A stretch of 64,000 nucleotides of DNA, from the NCBI GenBank assembly GCA_004558805.1, contig SFDE01000001.1, forward strand, positions 124,001 to 188,000. The letters are read 5' to 3'. This DNA is from Faecalibacterium prausnitzii. GTDB taxonomy: Bacteria; Bacillota; Clostridia; Oscillospirales; Ruminococcaceae. Every line of letters begins with the position of its first letter. Position 1 is the first letter of the stretch. This document shows positions 51,904 to 61,415 of the stretch, piece after piece. The position numbers were made by a program, and so were the translations under genes. The notes beneath the pieces were generated by a model. It had not been told where the DNA came from. It did no database searches and saw only the letters and a program-made list of their open reading frames with translations.

Positions 51904-51938
51904 TATAAAAACGGCGCCCCCTGCTCTAAGGGAGCGCC
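51904..51938 (-). terminator. Terminator of ileS
   Basis: A 10-position GC-rich stem with one mismatch (51913-51922 with 51929-51938) and a 6-base loop are followed on the minus strand by GTTTTTAT. Confidence 0.82.
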
Positions 51939-51969
51939 GCCCTCAAAAACGATCGTTTCTGATGATGAA

Positions 51970-54765
51970 TTATGCCTCTACAACGCTGGCGCAGCGTGCG
52001 CACAGGGTGGGGTGTGCAGCGTGGCTGCCGATGGAAGCAGAATACTTCCAGCAGCGCTCACACTTGGCACCCTCTGCATGGGCAGCAGCAACGCCCAGAC
52101 CCTCCACAGCGCTGGCAGCGCCGCCTTCGCCCTTGACCAGCTCCACGTGGGAGACGATCATCAGGTCGGCAAGCTCGTCCATGGGGATGCTGTTCAGCAG
52201 GTCATAGACGGCATCGCTGCAGTACAGGGTGACGGAAGCTTCCAGGGAAGCACCGATGGTCTTTTCGGCACGTGCCTGCTCCAGCACCTTCTTAACCTCA
52301 TCACGGACTGCGATGAGCTGTGCCCACTTTGCCTTGAATGCCTCATCGGCGGCGTACTGACCTGCCTTGGGCATATCCTCAAAGACAACATACTTGTTCA
52401 TGCCTTCCATCTTGGGCATGAAGTCCCAGATCTCCTGGCTGGTGAAGCAGAGGATGGGAGCAATGATCTTGTCCAGAGCCACCAGGATCTTGTACATGGT
52501 GGTCTGTGCTGCACGGCGGGCAATGCCGTTGGTGCAGTACAGGCGGTCCTTGGTGACGTCCAGATAGAAGTTGGACATTGCCACCACGCAGAAGTTGTAG
52601 ACAGCGTGGTAGACCTTGTTGAAGTCGTAGACAGCGTAGCCTGCGCTGGCGGCGACCATCAGGTCATCCAGAGCGGCAAGTGCCCACAGGTCGATATCCT
52701 GCAGCTGATCGTCCGCCACACAGTCGGTGTTGGGATCAAAGCCGTCCAGATTGCCCAGAATGAAGCGGGCGGTGTTGCGGATCTTGCGGTATGCCTCGCT
52801 GAGCTGCTTGAAGATGTTCTTGCCGGCACGCACGTCCACGGTGTAGTCGGAAGAAGCCACCCACAGACGGATGATGTCTGCGCCGTAGTCCTTGATGATC
52901 TCGCTGGGCTCCACGCCGTTGCCGGCGCTCTTGTGCATCTGCTTGCCCTGCTCGTCCACCACCCAGCCGTGGCACAGCACGGACTTATAGGGTGCGCAGC
53001 CCTTGCTTGCCACGCTGGTCAGCAGGCTGGACTGGAACCAGCCGCGGAACTGGTCGCCGCCCTCCATGTACATGTCGGCGGGGAAACGCAGCTCAGAACG
53101 CTCGTCCAGCACGGCAGCGTGGGTGGAACCGGAGTCAAACCACACGTCCATGATGTCGGAGTCCTTCTCCCAGTCAGAAGCACCGCACTTCTCGCAGACC
53201 TCCCCTGCAGGGATGATCTGCTCAGCGTCGTACTTATACCAAGCGTCGGAGCCTTCCTTGCGGAACAGGGCGCTGACTGCCTTGATGGTAGCGTCGGTGA
53301 TGTGGTAAGCGCCGCACTTCTTGCAGTAGAAGGCGGGGATGGGAACACCCCAGGTACGCTGACGGCTGATGCACCAGTCGTTGCGGTCCCGGACCATGCC
53401 CTTCATGCGGTCATGACCCCAGTCGGGCATCCAGGTGACCGTGTCGATCGCCTTGTAAACATCCTCACGGAACTTGGCGATGGAGCAGAACCACTGCTCG
53501 GTGGCACGGAAGATGATGGGATTGTGGCAGCGCCAGCAGTGGGGATACTGGTGCTTGATGTGCACCTGACCCAGAATGGAGCCGGCAGCGATCAGATCTG
53601 CAAGAATGGTCTTGTTTGCCGCCCACACACGCTGTCCGGCGTACTTGCCGGCAAGCTCGGTGAGGCAGCCGCCATCGTCCACAGGCACGGTGATGGGCAC
53701 CTGAGGATACTTTTGGCAGACATTGAAGTCGTCCACGCCGTGACCGCCTGCGGTATGAACGCAGCCGGAACCGCTTTCCAGCGTGACGTGGTCGCCCAGA
53801 ATGACCCAGCCCTCCTTGGGCAGGTAGACGTGCTGATAACGCATCAGCTCAAACTCAGTGCCGGGCACGGGCTCACCCACCACCTCATAGTCGGTGATGT
53901 GGCATGCGTCCATAACGCTCTTGACCAGCTCGGTTGCCATGATGTGGTACTCCTCGCCGATCTTGACGAAGGAATACTCAAACTGACCGTTGAGGCAGAT
54001 CGCCTCGTTGGCAGGCAGGGTCCAGGTGGTGGTGGTCCAGATCACAAAGTAGGTCTTGTCCATGGGGATGCCGTGCTTTGCCAGGGTGCCGTTGGGATCC
54101 TGGGAGACGTGGAACCGCACAAAGATGGAATCACAGTCATCCTCGCCGTACTCGATCTCTGCCTCTGCAAGAGCAGTGCGGCAGTCGGGGCACCAGTACA
54201 CAGGCTTCAGACCCTTGTAGATGTAGCCCTTCTTTGCCATTTCGCCAAAGATCTCGATCTGACGTGCCTCAAACTCGGGCTTGAGGGTCAGATAGGGGTG
54301 CTCAAAGTCGCCGATGACGCCCAGACGCTTGAACTGGTCGCTCATGATGTCGATGTGCTCGGTGGCAAACTTCTCGCAGATCTGGCGCAGCTCCAGCTTG
54401 GAGATGTCCTTCTTCTTGTCGCCCACAGAAGACAGAGCCTTCAGCTCGATGGGCAGACCGTGGGTATCAAAACCGGGCACATAGGGAGCCTGATAGCCCT
54501 CCATGTTCTTGTCGCGGATGATGATATCCTTGATGATCTTATTCAGCGCAGTGCCCATGTGGATGTTGCCGTTTGCATACGGAGGACCGTCGTGCAGGAT
54601 GAACTGGGGCTTGCCCTCGTTGTGCTTCATGAGCTGGTTGTACAGGTCATTCTGGTTCCAATCCTCCAGCATCACCGGCTCCTTTTTGGGCAGACCGGCA
54701 CGCATCTCAAACAGAGTCTTGGGCAGATTCAGGGTACTGTCGTACTGAGATTTGTTCTTAGCCAA
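51970..54765 (-). CDS. ileS: Isoleucyl-tRNA synthetase
   Basis: A 931-residue class I synthetase with the class signature as NGNIHMGTALNKI (HIGH-type) and MHKSAGNGV in place of KMSKS. DVWFDSGSTH and the editing-domain region around WTTTTWTLPANEAI are present. The zinc-finger end CERCWKYSASIGS...LCARC completes it. A TTG start (54763-54765) is used, with AGGAG ten bases upstream. It follows divIVA by 37 bases and has no T-box leader there, so it is probably read from an upstream promoter. Confidence 0.96.
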   Translation of the reverse strand: MAKNKSQYDSTLNLPKTLFEMRAGLPKKEPVMLEDWNQNDLYNQLMKHNEGKPQFILHDGPPYANGNIHMGTALNKIIKDIIIRDKNMEGYQAPYVPGFDTHGLPIELKALSSVGDKKKDISKLELRQICEKFATEHIDIMSDQFKRLGVIGDFEHPYLTLKPEFEARQIEIFGEMAKKGYIYKGLKPVYWCPDCRTALAEAEIEYGEDDCDSIFVRFHVSQDPNGTLAKHGIPMDKTYFVIWTTTTWTLPANEAICLNGQFEYSFVKIGEEYHIMATELVKSVMDACHITDYEVVGEPVPGTEFELMRYQHVYLPKEGWVILGDHVTLESGSGCVHTAGGHGVDDFNVCQKYPQVPITVPVDDGGCLTELAGKYAGQRVWAANKTILADLIAAGSILGQVHIKHQYPHCWRCHNPIIFRATEQWFCSIAKFREDVYKAIDTVTWMPDWGHDRMKGMVRDRNDWCISRQRTWGVPIPAFYCKKCGAYHITDATIKAVSALFRKEGSDAWYKYDAEQIIPAGEVCEKCGASDWEKDSDIMDVWFDSGSTHAAVLDERSELRFPADMYMEGGDQFRGWFQSSLLTSVASKGCAPYKSVLCHGWVVDEQGKQMHKSAGNGVEPSEIIKDYGADIIRLWVASSDYTVDVRAGKNIFKQLSEAYRKIRNTARFILGNLDGFDPNTDCVADDQLQDIDLWALAALDDLMVAASAGYAVYDFNKVYHAVYNFCVVAMSNFYLDVTKDRLYCTNGIARRAAQTTMYKILVALDKIIAPILCFTSQEIWDFMPKMEGMNKYVVFEDMPKAGQYAADEAFKAKWAQLIAVRDEVKKVLEQARAEKTIGASLEASVTLYCSDAVYDLLNSIPMDELADLMIVSHVELVKGEGGAASAVEGLGVAAAHAEGAKCERCWKYSASIGSHAAHPTLCARCASVVEA

Positions 54766-54802
54766 TGGTTACACTCTCCTCTAAATTTGCTTATGGAACG
54801 CC

Positions 54803-55618
54803 TTACTCGCTGAACTGGACGCCCTGAAATGCGTCATAGTCCGGCTCCTGGGGCTTTGCATCGGCAGGAGGAGGATCCAGCTTGAGCTGACTTTCGTCCT
54901 TTGCCCAAAAATCCTCGCTGCTTTCTGCGTCTTTATCTTCCTCAACGGCATCGGTGTCGTCCGCCTCCGGAGCAGGCTGTTCTGCGGGCTTTTCCGCCGG
55001 TTCTGCCATCTCTGCCGATGCGGGCTGCGCCGTCTGCAGGCTGTTACCTTCCGCAGGCTGCTCCTTTGCAGGAGCTTCGGCTGCGGCATCCTCCGGGTGG
55101 TACTCCGGCAGGTTGCTCAGGGATTCCACATGGTTGCGGTAAAGTTTGAGCACCTCGGACTTGAAGCGGGTCACTTCCAAACGCACTCTCTCATACTCCC
55201 GCTCCTGAGCAAGGCGCTTATCGTTTGCCTCGCTGACGATCTCATCGGCGCGGTCCCCTGCCTTCTGCAGCAGTTCGTTGGCATCGTGGATGATGTCATC
55301 TCCGCGCAGGTTTGCACGGTGAATGATGTCGTCTGCCTTCTGGTTTGCTTCACGGATGACATTTTCACCCATGCGCTGTGCATTGATCAGTGCGCTCTTG
55401 AGCACCTCGCCGTCTTCCTCAAAGCTCTGCAGCTCCCGGTGCAGACGCTGATTTTCTGCGGTCAGCTCAGCGATCTGCTTGCGGAGCTGCTCCGCCTGCT
55501 GATCGTTCTGTTCCAGCTGCTCTTCTACCTTATCCAGAAAACGATCCACGTCCTCGGTGCGGTAGCCGCGAAGGTTCTTTTCAAATTGCACAGTGCGGAC
55601 ATCCTGCGGGGTCAGCAT
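54803..55618 (-). CDS. divIVA: DivIVA-family cell division protein
   Basis: A 271-residue protein that marks negatively curved membrane at septa and poles. The N-terminal lipid-binding segment LTPQDVRTVQFEKNLRGYRTEDVDRFLD is well conserved. A long coiled coil (about 30-160, heptad-rich Glu/Gln/Leu) follows. The last 110 residues form a Pro/Ala/Glu-rich acidic tail, longer than in Bacillus. GGAGG precedes the ATG. The sepF-ylmH-divIVA-ileS order is conserved. Confidence 0.92.
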   Translation of the reverse strand: MLTPQDVRTVQFEKNLRGYRTEDVDRFLDKVEEQLEQNDQQAEQLRKQIAELTAENQRLHRELQSFEEDGEVLKSALINAQRMGENVIREANQKADDIIHRANLRGDDIIHDANELLQKAGDRADEIVSEANDKRLAQEREYERVRLEVTRFKSEVLKLYRNHVESLSNLPEYHPEDAAAEAPAKEQPAEGNSLQTAQPASAEMAEPAEKPAEQPAPEADDTDAVEEDKDAESSEDFWAKDESQLKLDPPPADAKPQEPDYDAFQGVQFSE

Positions 55619-55640
55619 AGTAGTTTCCTCCCAATTCCAT

Positions 55641-56459
55641 TTAATATTGGAAATATTCGATGATCAATCGATCCTTTTTACTTTTTCCGGGCAATGCCGT
55701 CAGACCGAAGCGTCCTTTGCCCCGTACGGTGAACACATCGCCCTCGTACACCGGGGCGTGGGGCTTGTCCGCCGGGAGATGGTTGATCTCCACCCTGCCT
55801 GCCGTAATCAGTTCCACGGCGACGCCCCGGCTGCAATGTAACATGGCGGCAAGGACGGCGTCCAGCCGCAGAGACGATACCGTTGCGGTGCGCATCTCCC
55901 GCTGCACGGCGGGAAAGTCCGGGATCTCCCCGGGCTCCAGCAGACGGGTGGTCAGCTGGGTGCGTCCCGCAGCACACAGTTCCTGGCAGATCAGCTGGGC
56001 TGCGTGCTCCAGCGCAAAGACGTATGCTGTGCCGGGCTGGTCCTCCGGAAGAACGATGTCTCCCAGAGCCTCCCGCCGCAGCTCCAGCCCCATGAGGCTG
56101 CCCAGATAATCCTTGTGGGCAGGCAGCGCTGCACCTGCCTGTGCACGGCAGCACAGCTGCACGCAGCAGACCGGGCTGTCAGCATCGCAGTACTCCGGCT
56201 CAATGCAGAGCACCCGGCGCTCGGCATCGGGATAACCTCCGTCGAAGCACCAGCCCTCCTGCATCCCGGCACGCCCCAGAGCAGCACGTGCCAGATCCTG
56301 TTCCCGATCGCTCAGAAAGCCGGAATACCGGGGGATGCTGCGGGTCTGTGCCGCCCGGGCAAGGTCCTCCACATGCCGCATGAGAAAGCGTTCCTCGTCA
56401 TTGCGGGGAGGCACAAAGCCCCGCTCCGCCTTTGCCGCAGGATCAATAGAACGCACCAT
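55641..56459 (-). CDS. YlmH-type S4-domain RNA-binding protein
   Basis: A 272-residue protein. The N-terminal two thirds is the YlmH domain (RIPRYSGFLSDREQDLA, CFDGGYPDAERRVLCI). The C-terminal S4 domain is RLDAVLAAMLHCSRGVAVELITAGRVEINH. YlmH homologues act on stalled ribosomes and translation quality control. The ATG at 56457-56459 has GGAG five bases upstream and lies inside sepF (17-base overlap). A longer frame would overlap more and lacks such a site. Confidence 0.86.
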   Translation of the reverse strand: MVRSIDPAAKAERGFVPPRNDEERFLMRHVEDLARAAQTRSIPRYSGFLSDREQDLARAALGRAGMQEGWCFDGGYPDAERRVLCIEPEYCDADSPVCCVQLCCRAQAGAALPAHKDYLGSLMGLELRREALGDIVLPEDQPGTAYVFALEHAAQLICQELCAAGRTQLTTRLLEPGEIPDFPAVQREMRTATVSSLRLDAVLAAMLHCSRGVAVELITAGRVEINHLPADKPHAPVYEGDVFTVRGKGRFGLTALPGKSKKDRLIIEYFQY

Positions 56460-56904
56460 TGTTCTCCAGCTCGTCCAGCAGGTCACCCATAATGTCTACG
56501 TTATAGGGGGTAATAATAAAGGTGCTGTTTGCCACCCGCTTGATCTGACCGTTGTTGGCGTACGCCACACCGGACAGGAAATCTACCAGACGGCGGGAGA
56601 CCTCCTTGTTGGTGGACTCCAGATTCAGCACCACGGTGCGCTTGTTGTTCAGGTGATCCGCAATGGTGCTGGCATCTTCAAAGCGCTCCGGCTTTACCAG
56701 AACCACCTTGAGCTGGGTGGTGGCATGGATGTTGACCACCTTGTTCTTCTTTGCGCCCTCGGCGGATTCCTCTGCACCATCGTCTGCACCGATCCCCATG
56801 CCGCTGTTGTTATTTACCATCTGAGGACCGTCATCGATGTACTGATCCTCGTAATCATCCTCAGAACCCATAAGACCCTTCTTGAGGCTATCAAACAAAG
56901 ACAT
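56443..56904 (-). CDS. sepF: Cell division protein SepF
   Basis: A 153-residue FtsZ-binding protein that stacks into rings at the septum. The N-terminal membrane-binding segment MSLFDSLKKGLMG is followed by an acidic linker with a Tyr-Glu-Asp run. The SepF core (VVLVKPERFEDASTIADHLNNKRTVVLNLES, RLVDFLSGVAYANNGQIKRV) follows and ends ELENNGAFY. GGAG is 8 bases before the ATG at 56902-56904. It is the first gene of the septation unit with its own promoter. Confidence 0.94.
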   Translation of the reverse strand: MSLFDSLKKGLMGSEDDYEDQYIDDGPQMVNNNSGMGIGADDGAEESAEGAKKNKVVNIHATTQLKVVLVKPERFEDASTIADHLNNKRTVVLNLESTNKEVSRRLVDFLSGVAYANNGQIKRVANSTFIITPYNVDIMGDLLDELENNGAFY

Positions 56905-56978
56905 ATCATCTGCTCCTTTCATTCGGCAGCCGGAGCTGCCCTGCACACTTTGCAAAACCAATGCAAATAGCTTTTACT

Positions 56979-57007
56979 ATTATCGGATTTTTTGACACAG
57001 ATGTCAA
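56979..57007 (-). promoter_or_regulatory. Promoter of sepF-ylmH-divIVA-ileS unit
   Basis: Minus-strand TTGACA (57002-57007) and GATAAT (56979-56984) are spaced by 17 bases, just past the HlyD-like stop codon. A perfect inverted repeat TTGACA-TCTG-TGTCAA (56992-57007) covers the -35 box. Confidence 0.78.
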
Positions 57008-57010
57008 TAA

Positions 57011-58315
57011 CTACAAAAGCTTTCCGTCATACAAATTTTGTCCGGAGACGATTATTTCGTCATAAAGCCTTACCTGACTCACCGAACCGTCGGTTCCCTT
57101 GGGCAAAACGAGGATGTAATCCCCCTGTGTCACCAGCGGATGGTCCGCATCCACCGGGTCGATCCGGCAAAAGCGGGCGATGTTGCCGTACTTGACGTAG
57201 ACGCCGGGCACATAATTTTCGCCCTGTCCCTCTGCCTCGCTGCCGTCCTCTTTCAGATAGTGCACTGCCGCCGCAGGCACCAGCAGACCGGAATCCTCCC
57301 CTACGGAGATCCGCGCCGAAGCGTGGTTCAGGCAGAGCACATCCCCGTTGATGGAGTTGCAGCTGAGCACGAACCGTGCCAGATCCTGCTCCGGATCAAT
57401 GGTCACTTCCGTGACCGTTGCCTTGAGGGCGCTTTCCATTTTGCCGGGGAAGCTGATCTTCACCCCGGGTTTACCATCCTGTCCCAGAAGCTTTTCTCCC
57501 TGCTTTGCGGTGCACACCCCCACATACTGCCAGCTGAAACCGGTGACGATCTTTCCGGCGCAGCCCTCCAGGGTCAGTTCCGGGTTGGAATCCAGATATG
57601 CCTTCAGCTGCCCCGCATCCTGTGCAAGGATGTCCGCCGCACCGGCGTTGAGCCGTCCGCTGCTGGCGGCACGGATGAAGTAGCCGGTCTGGGGAGCGGT
57701 GATCTGGGTGGGGGTGCCCAGCTGTGCCTGCAGGTTCTGTGCCTGCTGGGAAAGGGTGGTGATCTGATCGGTAAAGCTTGCTGCATCCCCGGTGACGATC
57801 CCGAGCTTATTCTGCGCCAGCAGATAGGTGCTTACGCCGCCATCCACTGCGGTATAATCCGCTGTGTCCAGAGCATCCATCAGGTCGTAGAGCGCCGAGG
57901 AGCGCTCCCGCAGCAGGCTGTCCAACTGCAGGGAGGTGGTATTCTGGGACTTTTGCAGCAGCCCGATCTGTTCGTTCAGCTGGGTGAGCTGCTGGCGCAA
58001 AGTTGCCTGAGAGGGGTTCGAGTAGATCTCCGCCACTGCAGTGCCTGCGGACACCCGCTCGCCGTCTGCCGCAAGGTAGCCCAGATTGCCGCTGCCGGAC
58101 ACATAGGTCTCCTGAAACAGCAGCACCCCGTCTGCGTCGATGGAATCGGATACCACCGCAGGCAGCGCCGTCTCGTAGACGTTCTGTGGAAAGAGGATGT
58201 GCATTGCCTGATACCCTACATAGAAAAAGGTCACCAGCAGAAACACACCCAGAACACCCGCCAGAACGGGCAGCACACGGGCTGTGCCCTGTGCCTTGTG
58301 GGTCTTATCCCGCAT
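57011..58315 (-). CDS. HlyD-like membrane-fusion (adaptor) protein
   Basis: A 434-residue protein with one N-terminal transmembrane helix (about residues 15-38) and an extracytoplasmic part. Lipoyl-like halves (LGYLAADGERVSAGTAVAEI) flank a coiled coil (about 105-215, LTQLNEQIGLLQ). It resembles HlyD/MFP adaptors, but no transporter gene is adjacent. In clostridia such proteins often stand next to sepF, suggesting a cell-division or envelope role. It follows miaA by 6 bases. A peptidoglycan-related scaffold is an equally open possibility. Confidence 0.75.
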   Translation of the reverse strand: MRDKTHKAQGTARVLPVLAGVLGVFLLVTFFYVGYQAMHILFPQNVYETALPAVVSDSIDADGVLLFQETYVSGSGNLGYLAADGERVSAGTAVAEIYSNPSQATLRQQLTQLNEQIGLLQKSQNTTSLQLDSLLRERSSALYDLMDALDTADYTAVDGGVSTYLLAQNKLGIVTGDAASFTDQITTLSQQAQNLQAQLGTPTQITAPQTGYFIRAASSGRLNAGAADILAQDAGQLKAYLDSNPELTLEGCAGKIVTGFSWQYVGVCTAKQGEKLLGQDGKPGVKISFPGKMESALKATVTEVTIDPEQDLARFVLSCNSINGDVLCLNHASARISVGEDSGLLVPAAAVHYLKEDGSEAEGQGENYVPGVYVKYGNIARFCRIDPVDADHPLVTQGDYILVLPKGTDGSVSQVRLYDEIIVSGQNLYDGKLL

Positions 58316-58321
58316 GATCCA

Positions 58322-59266
58322 TCATCCTTTCGATAAAAAATCCCGCATAGCGCAGGATGCAGCTTCCACCACATCCGGAGCACCGGCGTCCAGCCAGACC
58401 ACCCCGTCCATGTGGCGGAACCATGTGAGCTGCCGCTTTGCATAGTTGCGGGACGCCTGCTTGAGCTTTTCGGCGCACTGTTCCAGCGTTGCGGTCTGCT
58501 CAAAATAAGGAAAGAATTCCTTATAACCGATCGCCTGCGCCGCCGTGCGGTAGCTGTGACGATTCTGCCACACCAGCTCCGCCTCCTGCAAAAGCCCTGC
58601 CTCCAGCATCCGGTCCACCCGCAGGTTGATCCGGCGGTAGAGCTGTTCCCGGTCCGGGAAATCCAACCCCAGCACAAGGCTGCGGTAGGGGCGCTCCGGC
58701 GGCAGGGAATCCGCCTTTTGCTGGCTGAGCCGTCTGCCGGTGGAGCGGTAGTGTTCCAGCGCCCGCAGCACCCGCACCTGATTGTTGGGGTGGATGGCAG
58801 CCGCTGCTTCCGGGTCCACCGCCTGCAGCTGGGCGTACATTGCCGCACCGCCCTTTTCTGCCAGCTCTGCGGCAAGCTGCTCCCGCAAGCCCTCCTGCGC
58901 TTTTTCTTCGGTAAAGCGCACACCGTTTAAAAAGCTCTGGACATAGAGCCCGGTGCCGCCCACCAAAATGGGCAGATGCCCCCGCCCGGTGATCTCCTGC
59001 TCCAGCTGCCCTGCCATGGCGGTGAAATCCGCCACGCTGAAAAGCTGGTCCGGTGCAAGGATGTCCACCCCGTGGTGAGGGATGCCGCCGGTCTCCTCCG
59101 GCGTCACCTTGGCGGTGCCCACGTCCAGACCTTTGTAGATCTGCATGGAATCTGCGCTGATGATCTCGCCGTCAAAACGCCGGGCAAGCGCCACGCCCAG
59201 CGCTGTCTTGCCGGTGGCGGTGGGTCCCACCACGGCGGCTACAGCAGGCTTAAACAATGCGTCCAA
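58322..59266 (-). CDS. miaA: tRNA dimethylallyltransferase
   Basis: A 314-residue enzyme that adds dimethylallyl to A37 of tRNAs reading UNN codons. AVVGPTATGKTALGVALARR is the P-loop. EIISADSMQIYKGLDVGTAKV, GGTGLYVQSFLNG and RQLTWFRHMDGVVW are family blocks. A TTG start (59264-59266) is assumed, overlapping mutL by 17 bases; a TTG at 59257 is possible. The mutS-mutL-miaA order is common in Clostridia. Confidence 0.93.
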   Translation of the reverse strand: MDALFKPAVAAVVGPTATGKTALGVALARRFDGEIISADSMQIYKGLDVGTAKVTPEETGGIPHHGVDILAPDQLFSVADFTAMAGQLEQEITGRGHLPILVGGTGLYVQSFLNGVRFTEEKAQEGLREQLAAELAEKGGAAMYAQLQAVDPEAAAAIHPNNQVRVLRALEHYRSTGRRLSQQKADSLPPERPYRSLVLGLDFPDREQLYRRINLRVDRMLEAGLLQEAELVWQNRHSYRTAAQAIGYKEFFPYFEQTATLEQCAEKLKQASRNYAKRQLTWFRHMDGVVWLDAGAPDVVEAASCAMRDFLSKG

Positions 59267-61376
59267 ACTGTTTTTCCAGCTCCTTTCGGGTAAGCTTCAG
59301 CACGCAGGGGCGCCCGTGGGGGCAGAAAGGCGGCACCTCGCCGGAAAGGATCTTTTCTGCCAGTGCCAGCAGCTCCTGCGGAGAGGACCGGTCCCCTGCC
59401 TTGATGGCGGCACGGCAGGAGATGGAGTGCAGCACCCACTCGGTGTGCTCGTTAAGGGCATCGTGCCCGCCCCGCAGCAGCCGGTCTGCGATCTCCACCA
59501 GCAGGCTCTCGGCATTTTTAGGTTCCACATCGGCAGGCACCGCACGGAGCACCACGGTGCTGCCGCCAAAGTCTGCCACTTCCAGCCCTGCATTTTCCAG
59601 CAGGGGGATGTTATCCAGCAGTGCCTGCTTTTCCTCTGCGGAAAGGTCCACCGTCAGGGGTTCCAACAGCATCTGACTGGGAACATTGCCGTACTGGGCA
59701 GCAAGCTTTTCGTAGAGCTGCCGCTCGTGGGCGGCGTGCTTGTCGATGAGGCACAGCTCATCTCCCCGCTCTGCCAGGATGTAGGTGCGGAATACCTCTC
59801 CCACATAGTGCAGCGGTTCCGGGGCGTCTGCCGTTGGGTCAAAGCCCAGCTGATGAGGAATTTCTTCCTCGGGTGCGGCGGGGGCAGCTTGTGGCTGCTG
59901 AGGGGACTGTATCGGCTCTGCGGCGGCTGTGCCCCACGCCGCCATGCGGTCGCCATGGGAATGGAGTTCTGTTTCATCCTGCTCCGGTTCCACATCCAGC
60001 TGAGTCTCCCTTGCTGCCGGGCGGAAGCTCTGAGGTACAGTGGCTTCCGGCGTCCGGGGGCTGTGGAGGGTCACCACCGGGTCCAGAACATCCTCCGGGC
60101 TGCCGCCCCTGCGCCAGCGGGGGATCACAGGATCCATCGGCTCCGGGCGTTTTTCCTCCGGCACCGCCGCCGGAAAAATCGAAGCCGATACACCGGCGGC
60201 AGACCCACGCCCCACGGGCAAAGCACCCGGGTCTGCCTGCCCGGATATCACTGCAGAAAGCCCTGTAAAGTTAGGTTTCTTTACAGCATTTTCGTTCTTT
60301 ATATCGTTATCTTTTTGATTTTTGGCAAGAACGTCCGGTTTGTCCTGCTTTTTCTCCGGTTCAAAGGTGAACAGCCGTTCCCCGGTGCCGGGCTGCGCAA
60401 GGGCAAGCTTGACCCCGTGGTAGACCACGTCAAAGACGTCGTTTTCCCGGGCAAAGCGCACCTCGGTCTTTGCGGGATGCACATTGACATCCACAAGGTC
60501 TGCCGGCATTTCCAGCATCAGAATGCCGCCGGGGAACTTGCCCTGCATGGTAGTGCCCTTAAAGGCAGTCTCCATTGCTGCCATGATGGTGCGGTTGCGG
60601 ACATACCGTCCATTGATGTAAAAATGCTGCATACTGCGGCTGGCGCGGCAGCTCTTGGGCGGGGTGATGAGACCCCGGATCCGGTAGACACTTTCCGATG
60701 CGTCCACCCCGATGAGGTCCCGGCTGAACTCTCTGCCCAGCACCGCATACGCCGCCCCCTGCAGCTGCCCGTCTCCGGGAGTGACATACTGCAGTTTGCC
60801 CTCCCGGACAAACTTGATGCTGACCTCCGGATGGCTCAGCGCCACGTGGGTGACGGTATCCGAAACAAAGGTACCCTCGCTGGAATCCTTTTTGAGGAAC
60901 TTCATCCGTGCCGGGGTGTTATAAAAAAGATCCCGCACCCGGATGGTGGTACCCACGGCACGTGCCCCCGGTTCCCGAGAGAGTTCTTCCCCGCCCTCGA
61001 TGCAGTAGACGGTAGCAAACTCGTCTGCGGCGGTGCGGGTGATCAGTTCCACCCGTGCCACACTGGCAATGGAGGCAAGCGCCTCTCCCCGGAACCCCAG
61101 AGTGTGAATGCTGTTCAGGTCCTCCGGGCTCTGGATCTTACTGGTGGCGTGGCGGATGAAGGCGGTGGAGATGTAGTCCGCCTCGATACCGGTGCCGTTG
61201 TCGCTGATCTCGATAAGCTTCACGCCGCCGGATTCGATGCTTACCGTCACCTGGGTGGCTCCGGCGTCAATGGAATTTTCCAGCAGTTCCTTTACAACGG
61301 ATGCCGGACGCTCCACCACCTCGCCTGCCGCAATCAGTTCCGCCGTATGTTTATCCAGAACATGGATCACAGCCAT
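59250..61376 (-). CDS. mutL: DNA mismatch repair protein MutL
   Basis: A 708-residue GHKL ATPase linking mismatch recognition to strand incision. The N-terminal ATPase has AAGEVVERPASVVKELLENS, DNGTGIEADYISTAFIRHAT and GFRGEALASIASVA. A long Pro-rich linker (about 340-510) follows. The C-terminal domain has LIDKHAAHERQLYEK, the endonuclease metal motif (with Lys for the usual Gln), and PFCPHGRPCV. It therefore probably nicks DNA itself, as in bacteria without MutH. GGGAGGG precedes the ATG. Confidence 0.95.
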   Translation of the reverse strand: MAVIHVLDKHTAELIAAGEVVERPASVVKELLENSIDAGATQVTVSIESGGVKLIEISDNGTGIEADYISTAFIRHATSKIQSPEDLNSIHTLGFRGEALASIASVARVELITRTAADEFATVYCIEGGEELSREPGARAVGTTIRVRDLFYNTPARMKFLKKDSSEGTFVSDTVTHVALSHPEVSIKFVREGKLQYVTPGDGQLQGAAYAVLGREFSRDLIGVDASESVYRIRGLITPPKSCRASRSMQHFYINGRYVRNRTIMAAMETAFKGTTMQGKFPGGILMLEMPADLVDVNVHPAKTEVRFARENDVFDVVYHGVKLALAQPGTGERLFTFEPEKKQDKPDVLAKNQKDNDIKNENAVKKPNFTGLSAVISGQADPGALPVGRGSAAGVSASIFPAAVPEEKRPEPMDPVIPRWRRGGSPEDVLDPVVTLHSPRTPEATVPQSFRPAARETQLDVEPEQDETELHSHGDRMAAWGTAAAEPIQSPQQPQAAPAAPEEEIPHQLGFDPTADAPEPLHYVGEVFRTYILAERGDELCLIDKHAAHERQLYEKLAAQYGNVPSQMLLEPLTVDLSAEEKQALLDNIPLLENAGLEVADFGGSTVVLRAVPADVEPKNAESLLVEIADRLLRGGHDALNEHTEWVLHSISCRAAIKAGDRSSPQELLALAEKILSGEVPPFCPHGRPCVLKLTRKELEKQFGRIV

Positions 61377-61415
61377 GGTCTTTCCCTCCCTTATCGGTTA
61401 TTCTGCCCCACAGGC

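Noticed and set aside
54766..54802. T-box riboswitch before ileS
   Set aside because: Only 37 bases separate divIVA and ileS, too few for a T-box.
50443..54813. A plus-strand open frame of 1456 codons antisense to ileS, lspA and rluD
   Set aside because: The opposite strand encodes clear ileS, lspA and rluD proteins; the long frame is a by-product of high GC and codon use.
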